Positions 1 through 5,692 of a stretch of DNA of 7,306 nt are shown here, one piece after another. The first letter of the stretch is position 1. Each line of letters opens with the position of its first letter. This DNA comes from Akkermansia muciniphila (GTDB taxonomy: Bacteria; Verrucomicrobiota; Verrucomicrobiia; Limisphaerales; UBA9464). The DNA lies in assembly GCA_945873715.1 (NCBI GenBank), contig CAMCFL010000146.1, forward strand, positions 1 to 7,306, written 5' to 3'. The notes below the pieces were generated by a model. That model saw nothing but the letters and a program-made list of their open reading frames with translations, made no database searches and was not told the origin of the DNA. Position numbers and translations under genes: made by a program.

Positions 1-1
1 C

Positions 2-622
2 TTCACCGAGGGTGCGCTGCTCGAGCCGGTCAACACCGTGCTCAAGGCCGTCCGGATGCTGCCGCTCCAGGCGGAGGACATCGTGCTGGTCGCAGGACAG
101 GGCCCGATCGGACTGCTCTTTACCCGACTCCTGACATTGCAGGGGATCCGGGTGGTGGCCACCGATCTCCTGCCCCATCGCCTGCGGTTGGCCCGACGTT
201 GGGGAGCCTGGCGCACCCTCGACGCCGCCAGCCCGGAATTGGTCGAGGAGCTGCGCAGACTGACGCGTGGAAGAGGTCTCGATGCATCGGTGGTGGCCGT
301 TCCTTCCGATGCCGTCGTGGCCCAGAGTCACGCGGCGTTGCGCGGGGGTGGCACCACGCTCCTTTTCGCACACACCGTCCGCGGTCGGACGACGCCGGTG
401 GATCTGGGAGTGGTCTGCGTGGAAGAGAAGACGTTGGCCGGAAGCTATTCCTCGGACTTCACCCTGCAGAAGGAAGTCGCCCGCCGCGTGTTCCGTCGCG
501 AACTCGACGTTCGGGCACTGGTCACCCATGACTTCCCACTGGCGGCCACCGCCGAGGCGATCGCCCTGGCCGCACAGCCGACCCCAGACTCGTTGAAGGT
601 CATCGTGACCCAGGAAGGGTAG
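2..622 (+). CDS. Zinc-type medium-chain alcohol/polyol dehydrogenase, C-terminal part (5' truncated)
   Basis: The frame is open from the first complete codon at base 2, so the gene begins upstream; 206 residues are visible. It starts in the 'EP' segment (E8-P9, followed by a helix ending in AV) that precedes the nucleotide-binding domain of sorbitol/threonine-dehydrogenase-like enzymes. A Rossmann motif GQGPIG lies at visible residues 32-37. An Asp (D55) at the end of the second beta strand is typical of NAD(H) rather than NADP(H) preference. A GSYSS segment and a DVRALVTHDFPL stretch match the C-terminal catalytic-domain return of the family, where the substrate side is closed. Inference: a cytosolic NAD-dependent oxidation of a polyol or sugar derivative. 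The catalytic zinc ligands are upstream of the window, so the substrate cannot be named. A GTG at 38 is internal, not the start. No terminator-like T-run follows the stop. Confidence 0.9.
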   Translation, partial: FTEGALLEPVNTVLKAVRMLPLQAEDIVLVAGQGPIGLLFTRLLTLQGIRVVATDLLPHRLRLARRWGAWRTLDAASPELVEELRRLTRGRGLDASVVAVPSDAVVAQSHAALRGGGTTLLFAHTVRGRTTPVDLGVVCVEEKTLAGSYSSDFTLQKEVARRVFRRELDVRALVTHDFPLAATAEAIALAAQPTPDSLKVIVTQEG

Positions 623-628
623 GCGCAA

Positions 629-738
629 GTGCATCTTGAGTTGGTCATGGAGGTAGGCCGCCTGCCCTCAGGCGGCGATGTGAGAACGCCCGCTGAGGGC
701 AGCGGACCTACATTCGTGACAAGAATCACAAGATGCAC
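629..738. repeat. Nested palindromic (REP/MITE-like) intergenic element
   Basis: A 110-bp imperfect palindrome fills most of the gap between the dehydrogenase and the Gly-rich gene. The ends are a perfect 10-bp inverted repeat: GTGCATCTTG at 629-638 and CAAGATGCAC at 729-738. Inside, TTGGTCA (641-647) pairs with TGACAA (717-722) with one bulge, and GTAGG (653-657) pairs with CCTAC (707-711). The core holds two perfect hairpins: CCGCCTG/CAGGCGG around CCCT (658-675) and CCGCTG/CAGCGG around AGGG (690-705). The two loops, CCCT and AGGG, are complementary to each other, so the element can fold as a cruciform with two arms or as one long hairpin. This resembles REP/BIME or small MITE elements. 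No transposase and no clear target-site duplication are seen. Confidence 0.75.
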
Positions 739-751
739 CCGATAGGTGCAT
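733..751 (+). promoter_or_regulatory. Hairpin sharing an arm with the palindromic element, upstream of the Gly-rich gene
   Basis: ATGCACC (733-739) and GGTGCAT (745-751) form a perfect 7-bp stem with a 5-nt loop. The left arm is the same sequence that pairs with 629-638 in the larger element, so the two folds exclude one another in a transcript. An attenuator-like role is possible but is only inferred. The more modest reading is that the element's end has a third repeat of the GTGCAT word. An ATG at 733 lies inside this stem and is not a convincing start codon. Confidence 0.4.
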
Positions 752-801
752 GGTGGGCAATTTCCGCTTGCCGCCGCCGGAGCAGCGCGGGGTACTGCGC
801 A

Positions 802-2391
802 ATGATCATGCGCCAGACCCGTTCTCGCGGCATAGCCCATGCCCTAGCAGTGTGCATCGCGGCCTCCCTGGCGTGCGCCCCTCGGCTCCGGGCGGACTCG
901 GGACCTTCGATCCGCCTCCTTCCACCGGGGAAGCAACTGGAGATTTCCTGGCCCGAGAATGAGTTCGGCTACCGGGTGGAGGGTTCCGCGAGCACCAACA
1001 TCACGATGCCGGCGTGGAGCCCGATCCGCGAGGCAGCCACGCGATGGGAAGGCCGCTATCGCCTCAACGTTTCGATGGATGCCGCCGGCGGCTTTTTCCG
1101 GCTGGGAGGAACCACCACCACCCCGCTGGAAGAAGATTTTCCGGGCGACTACATCGACTCCAACGGAGACGGAATCGACGGAGATTTTTCGCGGGCAATC
1201 TTCCTCGCCCCACCCCCGTTCGGAAATGACCGCAATCCCGGTAGCCCCCTGGCACCGGTGGCCACACTTCCCCGGGCCGTTGGTCTTGCCGCGAGCCTCC
1301 CCCTGCGACCCTCCGTTTACGCCGCCCGGGGACACTACGCGCTTGAGGTGCCGCTGAACATGCCGGCAGGCGTGAGCCTCTTCGGGATGTTCGATGGCAC
1401 GACCAACTGGAACTTCAGCGCACGCCATCGAACCCGGATCATGGGACCCGAGACCTCCCTGGTCTTCGGGAATGACCCCGAAGACCACACGGACCGACGG
1501 GTCCGCCTCGTCGGGATGGAGATCCTCTCCGCCGATGCCCTGCGTCCGGGGACGAGCAGCTACGGAGTCCGGGCGAGCGGAGAGAGACTTTCACTGCGGA
1601 TCGAGCAGTGTCGGATCGTCGCGGGAAATGGGGCTCCGGGTTTGCCCGGCATGGACGGTGGCACGGGTGCCGACGTGAATGCCGGCACCTCCGGCATGAA
1701 CGCGGATCAGGATGGCTACGGGGGCACCCTCGGTATCAGTCCGGGAGCCCGCCCGGGCGGTGCCGGCGGACGCGGAGGCCTGGGAGGTCCGGGATCCCCT
1801 GGAGCGATCGGAGCGGGACTCCCGGGTGGTTCCGCCACCCTGGGCGGGGCTGGCGGCGGTGCCAGCAGCGGATGTCGCCGGGGTGGATTGGGCGCGCAGG
1901 GAAGCAACGGGGCCGAGGGGTTGCCCGGTTCCAATGCCTTGAGGAATGAATCCCCGTGGGGCGACTTCACCGCCGAGGGCTATCTCGCTTTGGCCGGAGT
2001 GAATGGGAGCCCCGGAGAGGGCGGTGCGGGCGGGGGTGGCGGGGGTGGAGGCGGAAGCAATTCAGCGACGTTCGGCTGCCCGTCAGAGCAGGCGGCAGGA
2101 GGGGGCGGTGGTGGCAGTGGCGGACTGCCGGGACAGGCGGGCCGGGGAGGACTCGGAGGTGGAAGCTCCATTGCCGTCTATGCCTGGAAGAGCGCCGTCA
2201 CCTTCTTCGAGTGCGAACTGGTTGCTCAGGACGGAGGCGATGGCGGTCAGGGCGGGAACGGTGGAGCCGGGGGCGAGGGCGGTGCCGGCGGGCCGGGCGG
2301 TACCACGGGCGAATACGGAGCCGCCGGCGGAAACGGGGGCAAGGGCGGTCGGGGCGGAGCTTCCGGGGCGGGCTCGGGTGGGCCCGGTTGA
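802..2391 (+). CDS. Secreted Gly-rich protein with DUF1565-like beta-helix segment; frame stops at an in-frame TGA
   Basis: 529 residues from the ATG at 802 (a second ATG is at 808). I prefer these to the in-frame ATG at 733 because they put a signal peptide at the N-terminus: basic start (RQTRSR), hydrophobic core (residues 11-26), probable cleavage after A31 (LRA before DS). Residues about 36-101 resemble the short beta module frequent in secreted Verrucomicrobia proteins (LEISWP... to ...FFRLG). An Asp/Asn-rich calcium-loop-like DSNGDGIDGD is at 119-128. GNDRNPGSPLAPVATL (about 141-156) and AGVSLFGMFDGTTNW (about 189-203) match the DUF1565/parallel-beta-helix type of surface protein. From about 275 on the protein is Gly-rich, with collagen-like and GGX runs. 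Two beta modules with a similar Cys motif (QCRIVA near 269-274; ECELVA near 471-476) each precede a Gly block. Probably exported and structural; no enzyme motif seen. The reading frame continues past the TGA (see 2392-2562), so the gene may be disrupted. Confidence 0.75.
   Translation: MIMRQTRSRGIAHALAVCIAASLACAPRLRADSGPSIRLLPPGKQLEISWPENEFGYRVEGSASTNITMPAWSPIREAATRWEGRYRLNVSMDAAGGFFRLGGTTTTPLEEDFPGDYIDSNGDGIDGDFSRAIFLAPPPFGNDRNPGSPLAPVATLPRAVGLAASLPLRPSVYAARGHYALEVPLNMPAGVSLFGMFDGTTNWNFSARHRTRIMGPETSLVFGNDPEDHTDRRVRLVGMEILSADALRPGTSSYGVRASGERLSLRIEQCRIVAGNGAPGLPGMDGGTGADVNAGTSGMNADQDGYGGTLGISPGARPGGAGGRGGLGGPGSPGAIGAGLPGGSATLGGAGGGASSGCRRGGLGAQGSNGAEGLPGSNALRNESPWGDFTAEGYLALAGVNGSPGEGGAGGGGGGGGGSNSATFGCPSEQAAGGGGGGSGGLPGQAGRGGLGGGSSIAVYAWKSAVTFFECELVAQDGGDGGQGGNGGAGGEGGAGGPGGTTGEYGAAGGNGGKGGRGGASGAGSGGPG
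1624..2160 (+). repeat. Gly-rich low-complexity coding block 1
   Basis: This stretch encodes a collagen-like and poly-Gly region with GAPGLPG, GGAGGRGGLGGPG and a run of nine consecutive Gly around 2029-2055. The DNA is a degenerate GGN repeat with mixed third positions, so it is repeated at protein level more than at base level. Such tracts are prone to slippage and to assembly errors. Opposite-strand Pro-rich open frames across it are shadows. Confidence 0.7.
2233..2388 (+). repeat. Gly-rich GGX repeat block 2, ending at the TGA
   Basis: Encodes about 52 residues made largely of Gly-Gly-X triplets (X = D, Q, N, A, E, P, K, R). It follows the second beta module (SSIAVYAW to ECELVAQD, from about 2164) and runs directly into the TGA at 2389-2391. 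The pattern resembles PGRS-type and beta-helix-linked Gly-rich surface proteins. Confidence 0.7.
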
Positions 2392-2562
2392 CACTCGATC
2401 GCGTTCCTCTTTGAACGTCCCACCCAGGACGACTTCGGCCAGGGGAACACCTACGTCGTCGGCCTCCCCGGCCTGGGCGGTCGCGGTGGTACCAATGCGG
2501 TCTCGGGACGCGCCCAGTCGGGTCGGACCGGCATGGCGCTCACGGTCGGCAGCCGTCCGTAA
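2392..2562 (+). pseudogene. In-frame continuation of the Gly-rich gene beyond the TGA
   Basis: Reading on in the same frame after the TGA at 2389-2391 gives 56 sense codons and then TAA at 2560-2562. The translation begins HSIAFLFERP and goes on to VVGLPGLGGRGGTNAVSGRA. That is a third copy of the pattern seen twice upstream: a short beta-type stretch starting S-S/H-S plus an aliphatic residue, leading into a Gly-rich block. The context reads Gly-Gly-Pro-Gly, stop, His-Ser. A single change of GGA to TGA would restore the GGPGGHS-type junction expected for this family. It therefore appears to be the true C-terminus of the protein, cut off by a nonsense mutation, a sequencing error or a readthrough codon. 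It has no convincing start of its own. Confidence 0.65.
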
Positions 2563-2593
2563 CGCTGGGCGCGCAGACTTGGATGCAAGGGAA

Positions 2594-2608
2594 CGGGCGA
2601 TCCGCCCG
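2594..2608 (+). other. Small hairpin between the Gly-rich gene and the small secreted-protein gene
   Basis: CGGGCG (2594-2599) and CGCCCG (2603-2608) form a perfect 6-bp stem with a 3-nt loop, 32 nt after the TAA at 2562. No T-run follows, so it is at best a weak or rho-assisted stop for the upstream transcript. The rest of the 2563-2686 gap holds nothing I can assign. I could not place a convincing promoter there, although one would be expected for the next gene. Confidence 0.3.
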
Positions 2609-2686
2609 CCTCATCCGGTGAAGATCGTGGGTTGCGGACCGGGGAAGGAGCTGTCAGGTTTCCTTCAGAAATCAATCATACCTATC

Positions 2687-2905
2687 ATGAAACGCATTCT
2701 TGTCCTCCTCTCCCTCGTCGGTTTCGTGGGTTCCAGCGCGTTCGCCGCTGACTGTGCCACCAAGGCCTGCTGCAAGACCAAGACGGCTGCCGTGTGCCCG
2801 GTGACCAAGGCCAAGCAACAGGCCAAGGGATCTGCTGGCTCCACCAAGGAGCTTGCCCGCGCCTCGAAAGCCACGGTCATGGTCGCTGCCGTCCATACGC
2901 ACTGA
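2687..2905 (+). CDS. Small secreted Cys-containing protein, unknown function
   Basis: 72 residues. The N-terminus is a clean Sec signal peptide: MKR, a hydrophobic core ILVLLSLVGFVG, then SSAFA with cleavage predicted after residue 20. The mature part is about 52 residues, Lys/Ala/Thr-rich, with four Cys (C23, C28, C29, C37) in a DC-x4-CC-x7-C pattern and two His near the C-terminus. Spacing would allow disulfides or metal binding, but no named family is recognised. The start is fixed by the signal peptide; the frame is open far upstream, but only as a shadow through the Gly-rich gene. There is no Shine-Dalgarno site near the ATG; an AAGGAG at 2645-2650 is too far away (36 nt). It has its own strong terminator just downstream, so it is probably a single-gene transcript. 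A periplasmic or extracellular location is inferred. Confidence 0.7.
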   Translation: MKRILVLLSLVGFVGSSAFAADCATKACCKTKTAAVCPVTKAKQQAKGSAGSTKELARASKATVMVAAVHTH

Positions 2906-2927
2906 TCCCGACCCCGTCGGTTCGCTG

Positions 2928-2956
2928 GGCCTCCCGTTCGCGGGAGGCCTTTTTTT
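2928..2956 (+). terminator. Rho-independent terminator
   Basis: GGCCTCCCG (2928-2936) pairs perfectly with CGGGAGGCC (2941-2949) around a TTCG tetraloop. Seven T follow at once (2950-2956), then G and four more T. It lies 22 nt after the stop of the small secreted-protein gene and ends fewer than 30 nt before mqnE, so it separates those two transcripts. Confidence 0.93.
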
Positions 2957-2984
2957 GTTTTGGGATTGAAGTAGGGTGTTGCTC

Positions 2985-4178
2985 GTGACGACGTCGTTTC
3001 TTCTCGATCGCAGCGATCTCCGGGACCTGGCCGCCAAGGTGGATTCCGGGGAGCGTCTGGATGAGGTCGATGCCCTGCGGTTGTTCGAGTCCAAGGATCT
3101 GAACGCCTTGGCAGCGTTGGCAGACCTGGCCAACCAGAGGAAGAACGGCCTGCGCGCCTCCTACATCGTCAACCGGTACATCAACTACTCGAACTACTGC
3201 ATCCTGAGCTGCCAGTTCTGCTCGTTCTCCCGGAAGAAGCGGGATGCCGACGGGTTCGAACTCACGGCGGAACAGATGGTGGGCAAGGCGCGGGAGGCGC
3301 TGGCGTTGGGGATCACCGAGCTGCACATCGTCGGGGGACTGCATCCGTCCCTGCCGTTCAGTTACTACGTGGGATTCCTCAAGGCCTTGAAGACCCTGGA
3401 TCCGCGCCTGCAACTGAAATGCTTCACCGCCATCGAGATCCTCCATCTGGCGTGGCTGGCCCGAAAGCCGGTTCGCGACACCCTTCTGGAGCTGAAGGAC
3501 GCGGGACTCGAAGCGTTGACCGGGGGCGGAGCCGAAATCTTCCGCAAGGAAGTCCGGTCCCGGATCGCCAAGGGAAAGGAGTCGGGTGCCGAGTACCTCG
3601 ACGTCCATCGACTCTGGCATCAGCTCGGGGGGAAAAGCACCTGCACCATGCTGTACGGTCATGTCGAGAGCCTGGCGGATCGGGTGGATCATCTCCGCCA
3701 ACTGCGGGGGTTGCAGGAGGAGACGGGCGGATTCACCGGGTTCATCCCCCTCCCGTTCCAACCGGAGAACAACGACATCCCGGTCCGCACGCCGCCCACC
3801 GGCTACGACATGCTGCGTACGATCGCCGTCAGCCGGCTCTACCTCGACAACTTCGATCACATCACCGCCTACTGGGTGGGCATGGGCCTCCGGATGGCGC
3901 AGGTGGCCCTCAGTCACGGTGCCGACGACATCCATGGGACCATCATCGAGGAGCACATCTTTCACATGGCCGGTGCCAAGTCCCCCCAGATGACCACCGA
4001 GAAGGAACTGGTGAAGGCCATTCGCGAGGCGGGCCGGATCCCGGTCCAACGCGACACCTTCTATCGGCCGGTCCGGGTTCTGGATGAACCCGCGGTCAGC
4101 GCCGCCGTCTCGGCGCTGGAAGCGGGAGGCGACGCCTCGGCGGCGCGGGTGCAGGACACCGTCAGCGCGGGCGGTTGA
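2985..4178 (+). CDS. mqnE: Aminofutalosine synthase MqnE (radical SAM)
   Basis: 397 residues from GTG at 2985. I chose this start because AGGG (2973-2976) sits 8 nt upstream; an in-frame GTG at 2976 would give 400 residues. MqnE joins 3-[(1-carboxyvinyl)oxy]benzoate to SAM-derived adenosine, giving aminodeoxyfutalosine in the futalosine route to menaquinone, in the cytosol. The radical-SAM cluster motif C-x3-C-x2-C is present (C72, C76, C79) within RYINYSNYCILSCQFCSFSR. HIVGGLHPSLPF (about 114-125), LKCFTAIEI (about 144-152), GGGAEIF (about 180-186), TMLYGH, FIPLPFQPENN and HMAGAKSPQ follow in family order. The 'IVGGLHP' and 'TAIEI' versions separate MqnE from MqnC, which has QGGLNP and SPPEI-type motifs. 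Length is slightly above the usual 360-390, from an N-terminal extension and a short Ala-rich tail. It is probably co-transcribed with the hemoglobin 85 nt downstream. No other mqn gene is in the window. Confidence 0.93.
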   Translation: MTTSFLLDRSDLRDLAAKVDSGERLDEVDALRLFESKDLNALAALADLANQRKNGLRASYIVNRYINYSNYCILSCQFCSFSRKKRDADGFELTAEQMVGKAREALALGITELHIVGGLHPSLPFSYYVGFLKALKTLDPRLQLKCFTAIEILHLAWLARKPVRDTLLELKDAGLEALTGGGAEIFRKEVRSRIAKGKESGAEYLDVHRLWHQLGGKSTCTMLYGHVESLADRVDHLRQLRGLQEETGGFTGFIPLPFQPENNDIPVRTPPTGYDMLRTIAVSRLYLDNFDHITAYWVGMGLRMAQVALSHGADDIHGTIIEEHIFHMAGAKSPQMTTEKELVKAIREAGRIPVQRDTFYRPVRVLDEPAVSAAVSALEAGGDASAARVQDTVSAGG

Positions 4179-4263
4179 AGAACAGGCAGGCCGCTCCCCA
4201 AGGGTCGGGATTCCGACAACGGGCGGTTGGCATCACCGTCGGTCCGCAGGCGAAAGTCATCCC

Positions 4264-4710
4264 TTGCAGGAAGAACCGAAATCATTGTTTGATCGGCTTG
4301 GCGGCCGGCCCGTCCTGGAACGGCTGCTGTCCCGGTTCTATGACCGCGCCCGTGAGGATGCCCTGCTGGGCCCGATCTTCGCCGCGCACGTCCACGATTG
4401 GGATTCCCACCTTCAGACGGTGGTGGACTTCTGGTCGAACCAGACCGGGGGGCCGGTCCTCTACCGCGGTGGCATGGGACGTCACCTGCGCCTCGGATTG
4501 CAGCCGGAACATTTCGAGCGTTGGCTCGCGTTATGGCAGGAGAATGCCGTGATCGAAGTGGGACCCGACTGCGCTGGAGAGCTCCACCAGATCGCACTGC
4601 ACGTCGCGGCCAATCTCAAGGCGATGGCAACCCGGACGTCCGGCATCACCCTTGGAGGCCCAGCACCGCCCCCGGGCAGCCGCTTCGCTCTGCGTCCGCC
4701 GCCGGTTTGA
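4264..4710 (+). CDS. Group III truncated hemoglobin
   Basis: 148 residues if started at TTG 4264. TTG 4285 is an equally good start, with AGGAAG (4268-4273) 11 nt ahead; the frame is open further up, but only as a shadow inside mqnE. It is a small heme protein of the TrHb3/trHbP class, like Campylobacter Ctb, which binds O2 and NO and is linked to respiration and nitrosative stress. Visible landmarks, numbered from 4264: FDRLGG, RFYDRA with F25-Y26 (B9-B10), LLGPIF, WDSHL with H49 (E7), DFW with W57, RH with H74 (proximal, F8), and HFERWLALW with W87 (G8). Tyr B10, His E7 and Trp G8 are the distal-pocket set of group III. The C-terminal 20-25 residues (Gly/Pro-rich, ending RPPPV) go beyond the globin fold. 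Its place right after mqnE, in the same direction, suggests a respiratory link, which is inferred. Confidence 0.88.
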   Translation: MQEEPKSLFDRLGGRPVLERLLSRFYDRAREDALLGPIFAAHVHDWDSHLQTVVDFWSNQTGGPVLYRGGMGRHLRLGLQPEHFERWLALWQENAVIEVGPDCAGELHQIALHVAANLKAMATRTSGITLGGPAPPPGSRFALRPPPV

Positions 4711-4771
4711 ACAACCACGTCGCCACGGCAGCCACGTATGGACAAATCTTTCCCCCACGCCGCGTCCGTTG

Positions 4772-4820
4772 CGTCGTGGTTGTGAACCACGGCTGTCGTC
4801 GCTCCGTGGTGGTGGTGAAC
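4772..4820. repeat. Direct repeat pair with hairpins between convergent genes
   Basis: The 124-nt gap between the hemoglobin gene and the minus-strand operon contains two copies of CGTnGTGGTnGTGAAC, at 4772-4787 and 4805-4820 (14 of 16 bases identical). CGTGGTT (4775-4781) and AACCACG (4785-4791) form a perfect 7-bp hairpin with a GTG loop. ACCACGG (4786-4792) can instead pair with CCGTGGT (4804-4810). ACAACCACG, directly after the hemoglobin stop (4711-4719), is the reverse complement of 4775-4783. With convergent transcription on both sides a bidirectional stop is plausible, but no T-run follows on either strand. Confidence 0.45.
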
Positions 4821-4834
4821 GCCAGCACCGCCCC

Positions 4835-5692
4835 TCACCGCTTCGTCAGGTCCGGCATCTTCTTGAAGCGCGCCAGCGCGTCCGTCCGCCAGTCGCCGGT
4901 GATCTTGACCGCGGGCTTCGTCGGTTCCCCCGCTGGGTCCGCTTCCGACCCCTGGGTCTCCTTCGTCTTCCCGGGCACGGGGGTCGGCGCTGATGCCGCA
5001 CCAGGGGAACGTGGCTCGAAGAACGAGGAGGAACCGTAGCTCCCAAACGACGAAGGTGCCGCACCCGAAGCCATCGACGGGGTCGTGTCCGGGTTCAATG
5101 GCACCCGCTGCGGGATCGGAGGCGGGGCAGCCGCCGTGGTTCCTGGACCCGGCGCAGGGAGCTCTTCGTCGTCGATCCCGATCGGTTCCCAGATGATCCG
5201 GACTGACGGCGATGCCCCGACGTAGGCGGTCAGGCGGCTGAACTCAAGGTTTCCGCCGTCCACCTTGTCCGCGAGTTCCTGAGCGGTCAGCAGGGCTCCG
5301 AGGACCGACTGGATCATGGGGTTTTCCCATTGCAGGTCCCGGAGGGCACGGATCCGGGCAGCGGGCACTTCGGCGATCCGGGCGAGTTGCACTACCAGTC
5401 GTTGGTGGATGCCCATCTCCAGTTCGACGGCTTCCAACTCCGCGCCGGCCTCGGCCAGGACCGGACCGGCGTTGCCCAACTCTCGGATGGCGTGGACCAG
5501 CTTTGCATCATCGGAGTTTCGCAGGCTGCCGACAGACGACAGGACATCGGCGCGGAGTTGCTGGACCTGTCCGGCAGTGGCCATGACCGACTCGCGGATC
5601 TGGGCGGCCTTGGCGGGAGCGGCATCAATGGCCTGCTGCACCCGGGCGGCCTGCTCACCAAACTTCTGGAGTCTTTGGGCGAATTTTTTCAT
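4835..5692 (-). CDS. Helical/Pro-rich protein of unknown function, coupled to the AAA+ ATPase
   Basis: 285 residues. I do not recognise a named family. Residues 1-145 are almost entirely helix-forming and rich in Ala, Gln, Glu and Arg, with likely coiled coil (about 1-55 and 80-120). A compact stretch follows (about 150-172, FSRLTAYVGASPSVRIIWEP) that may be beta-structured. Residues about 178-260 are a low-complexity Pro/Ala/Ser/Gly linker. A conserved-looking basic tail GDWRTDALARFKKMPDLTKR occupies 266-285. There is no signal peptide or membrane segment, so it is probably cytosolic. Its ATG overlaps the TGA of the upstream ATPase gene (ATGA, 5689-5692) and has no Shine-Dalgarno site, which points to translation by coupling. 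Inference: an adaptor or partner of the ATPase, with the tail or the helical part binding it. It is the last gene of the operon as seen here. Confidence 0.8.
   Translation of the reverse strand: MKKFAQRLQKFGEQAARVQQAIDAAPAKAAQIRESVMATAGQVQQLRADVLSSVGSLRNSDDAKLVHAIRELGNAGPVLAEAGAELEAVELEMGIHQRLVVQLARIAEVPAARIRALRDLQWENPMIQSVLGALLTAQELADKVDGGNLEFSRLTAYVGASPSVRIIWEPIGIDDEELPAPGPGTTAAAPPPIPQRVPLNPDTTPSMASGAAPSSFGSYGSSSFFEPRSPGAASAPTPVPGKTKETQGSEADPAGEPTKPAVKITGDWRTDALARFKKMPDLTKR

Noticed and set aside
733..801. ATG at 733 as the start of the Gly-rich protein
   Set aside because: It lies within the inverted-repeat end and a hairpin, and would bury the signal peptide behind 23 residues of unlike composition. 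ATG 802 or 808 fits better.
844..1488. A 214-codon minus-strand frame opposite the Gly-rich gene
   Set aside because: No signal, motif or start context; it lies opposite a frame with a signal peptide and a recognisable DUF1565-like segment. It is a GC shadow.
1624..2388. Gly-rich block as a CRISPR array or tandem DNA repeat
   Set aside because: There are no constant repeat units or regular spacers; periodicity is a codon-level GGN pattern only.
2389..2391. TGA as a selenocysteine codon
   Set aside because: It replaces a Gly in a structural GGX repeat, not a redox Cys position, and I see no SECIS-like hairpin just downstream.
2003..2686. Upstream extension of the small secreted-protein frame, giving 300 residues
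   Set aside because: The extension is Arg/Ala-rich shadow coding through the Gly-rich gene; the internal ATG at 2687 begins a clean signal peptide.
2877..4049. A 390-codon open frame on the minus strand antisense to mqnE
   Set aside because: It is the mirror of a strongly supported radical-SAM gene in GC-rich DNA. Its translation is compositionally odd (rich in Gly, Gln, His, Asp) with no domain, and it overlaps the terminator and the end of the small secreted-protein gene.
4084..4263. N-terminal extension of the hemoglobin from ATG 4084, inside mqnE
   Set aside because: It would overlap mqnE by 95 nt and add an Arg/Pro-rich stretch absent from group III globins; TTG starts at 4264 or 4285 match the family length.
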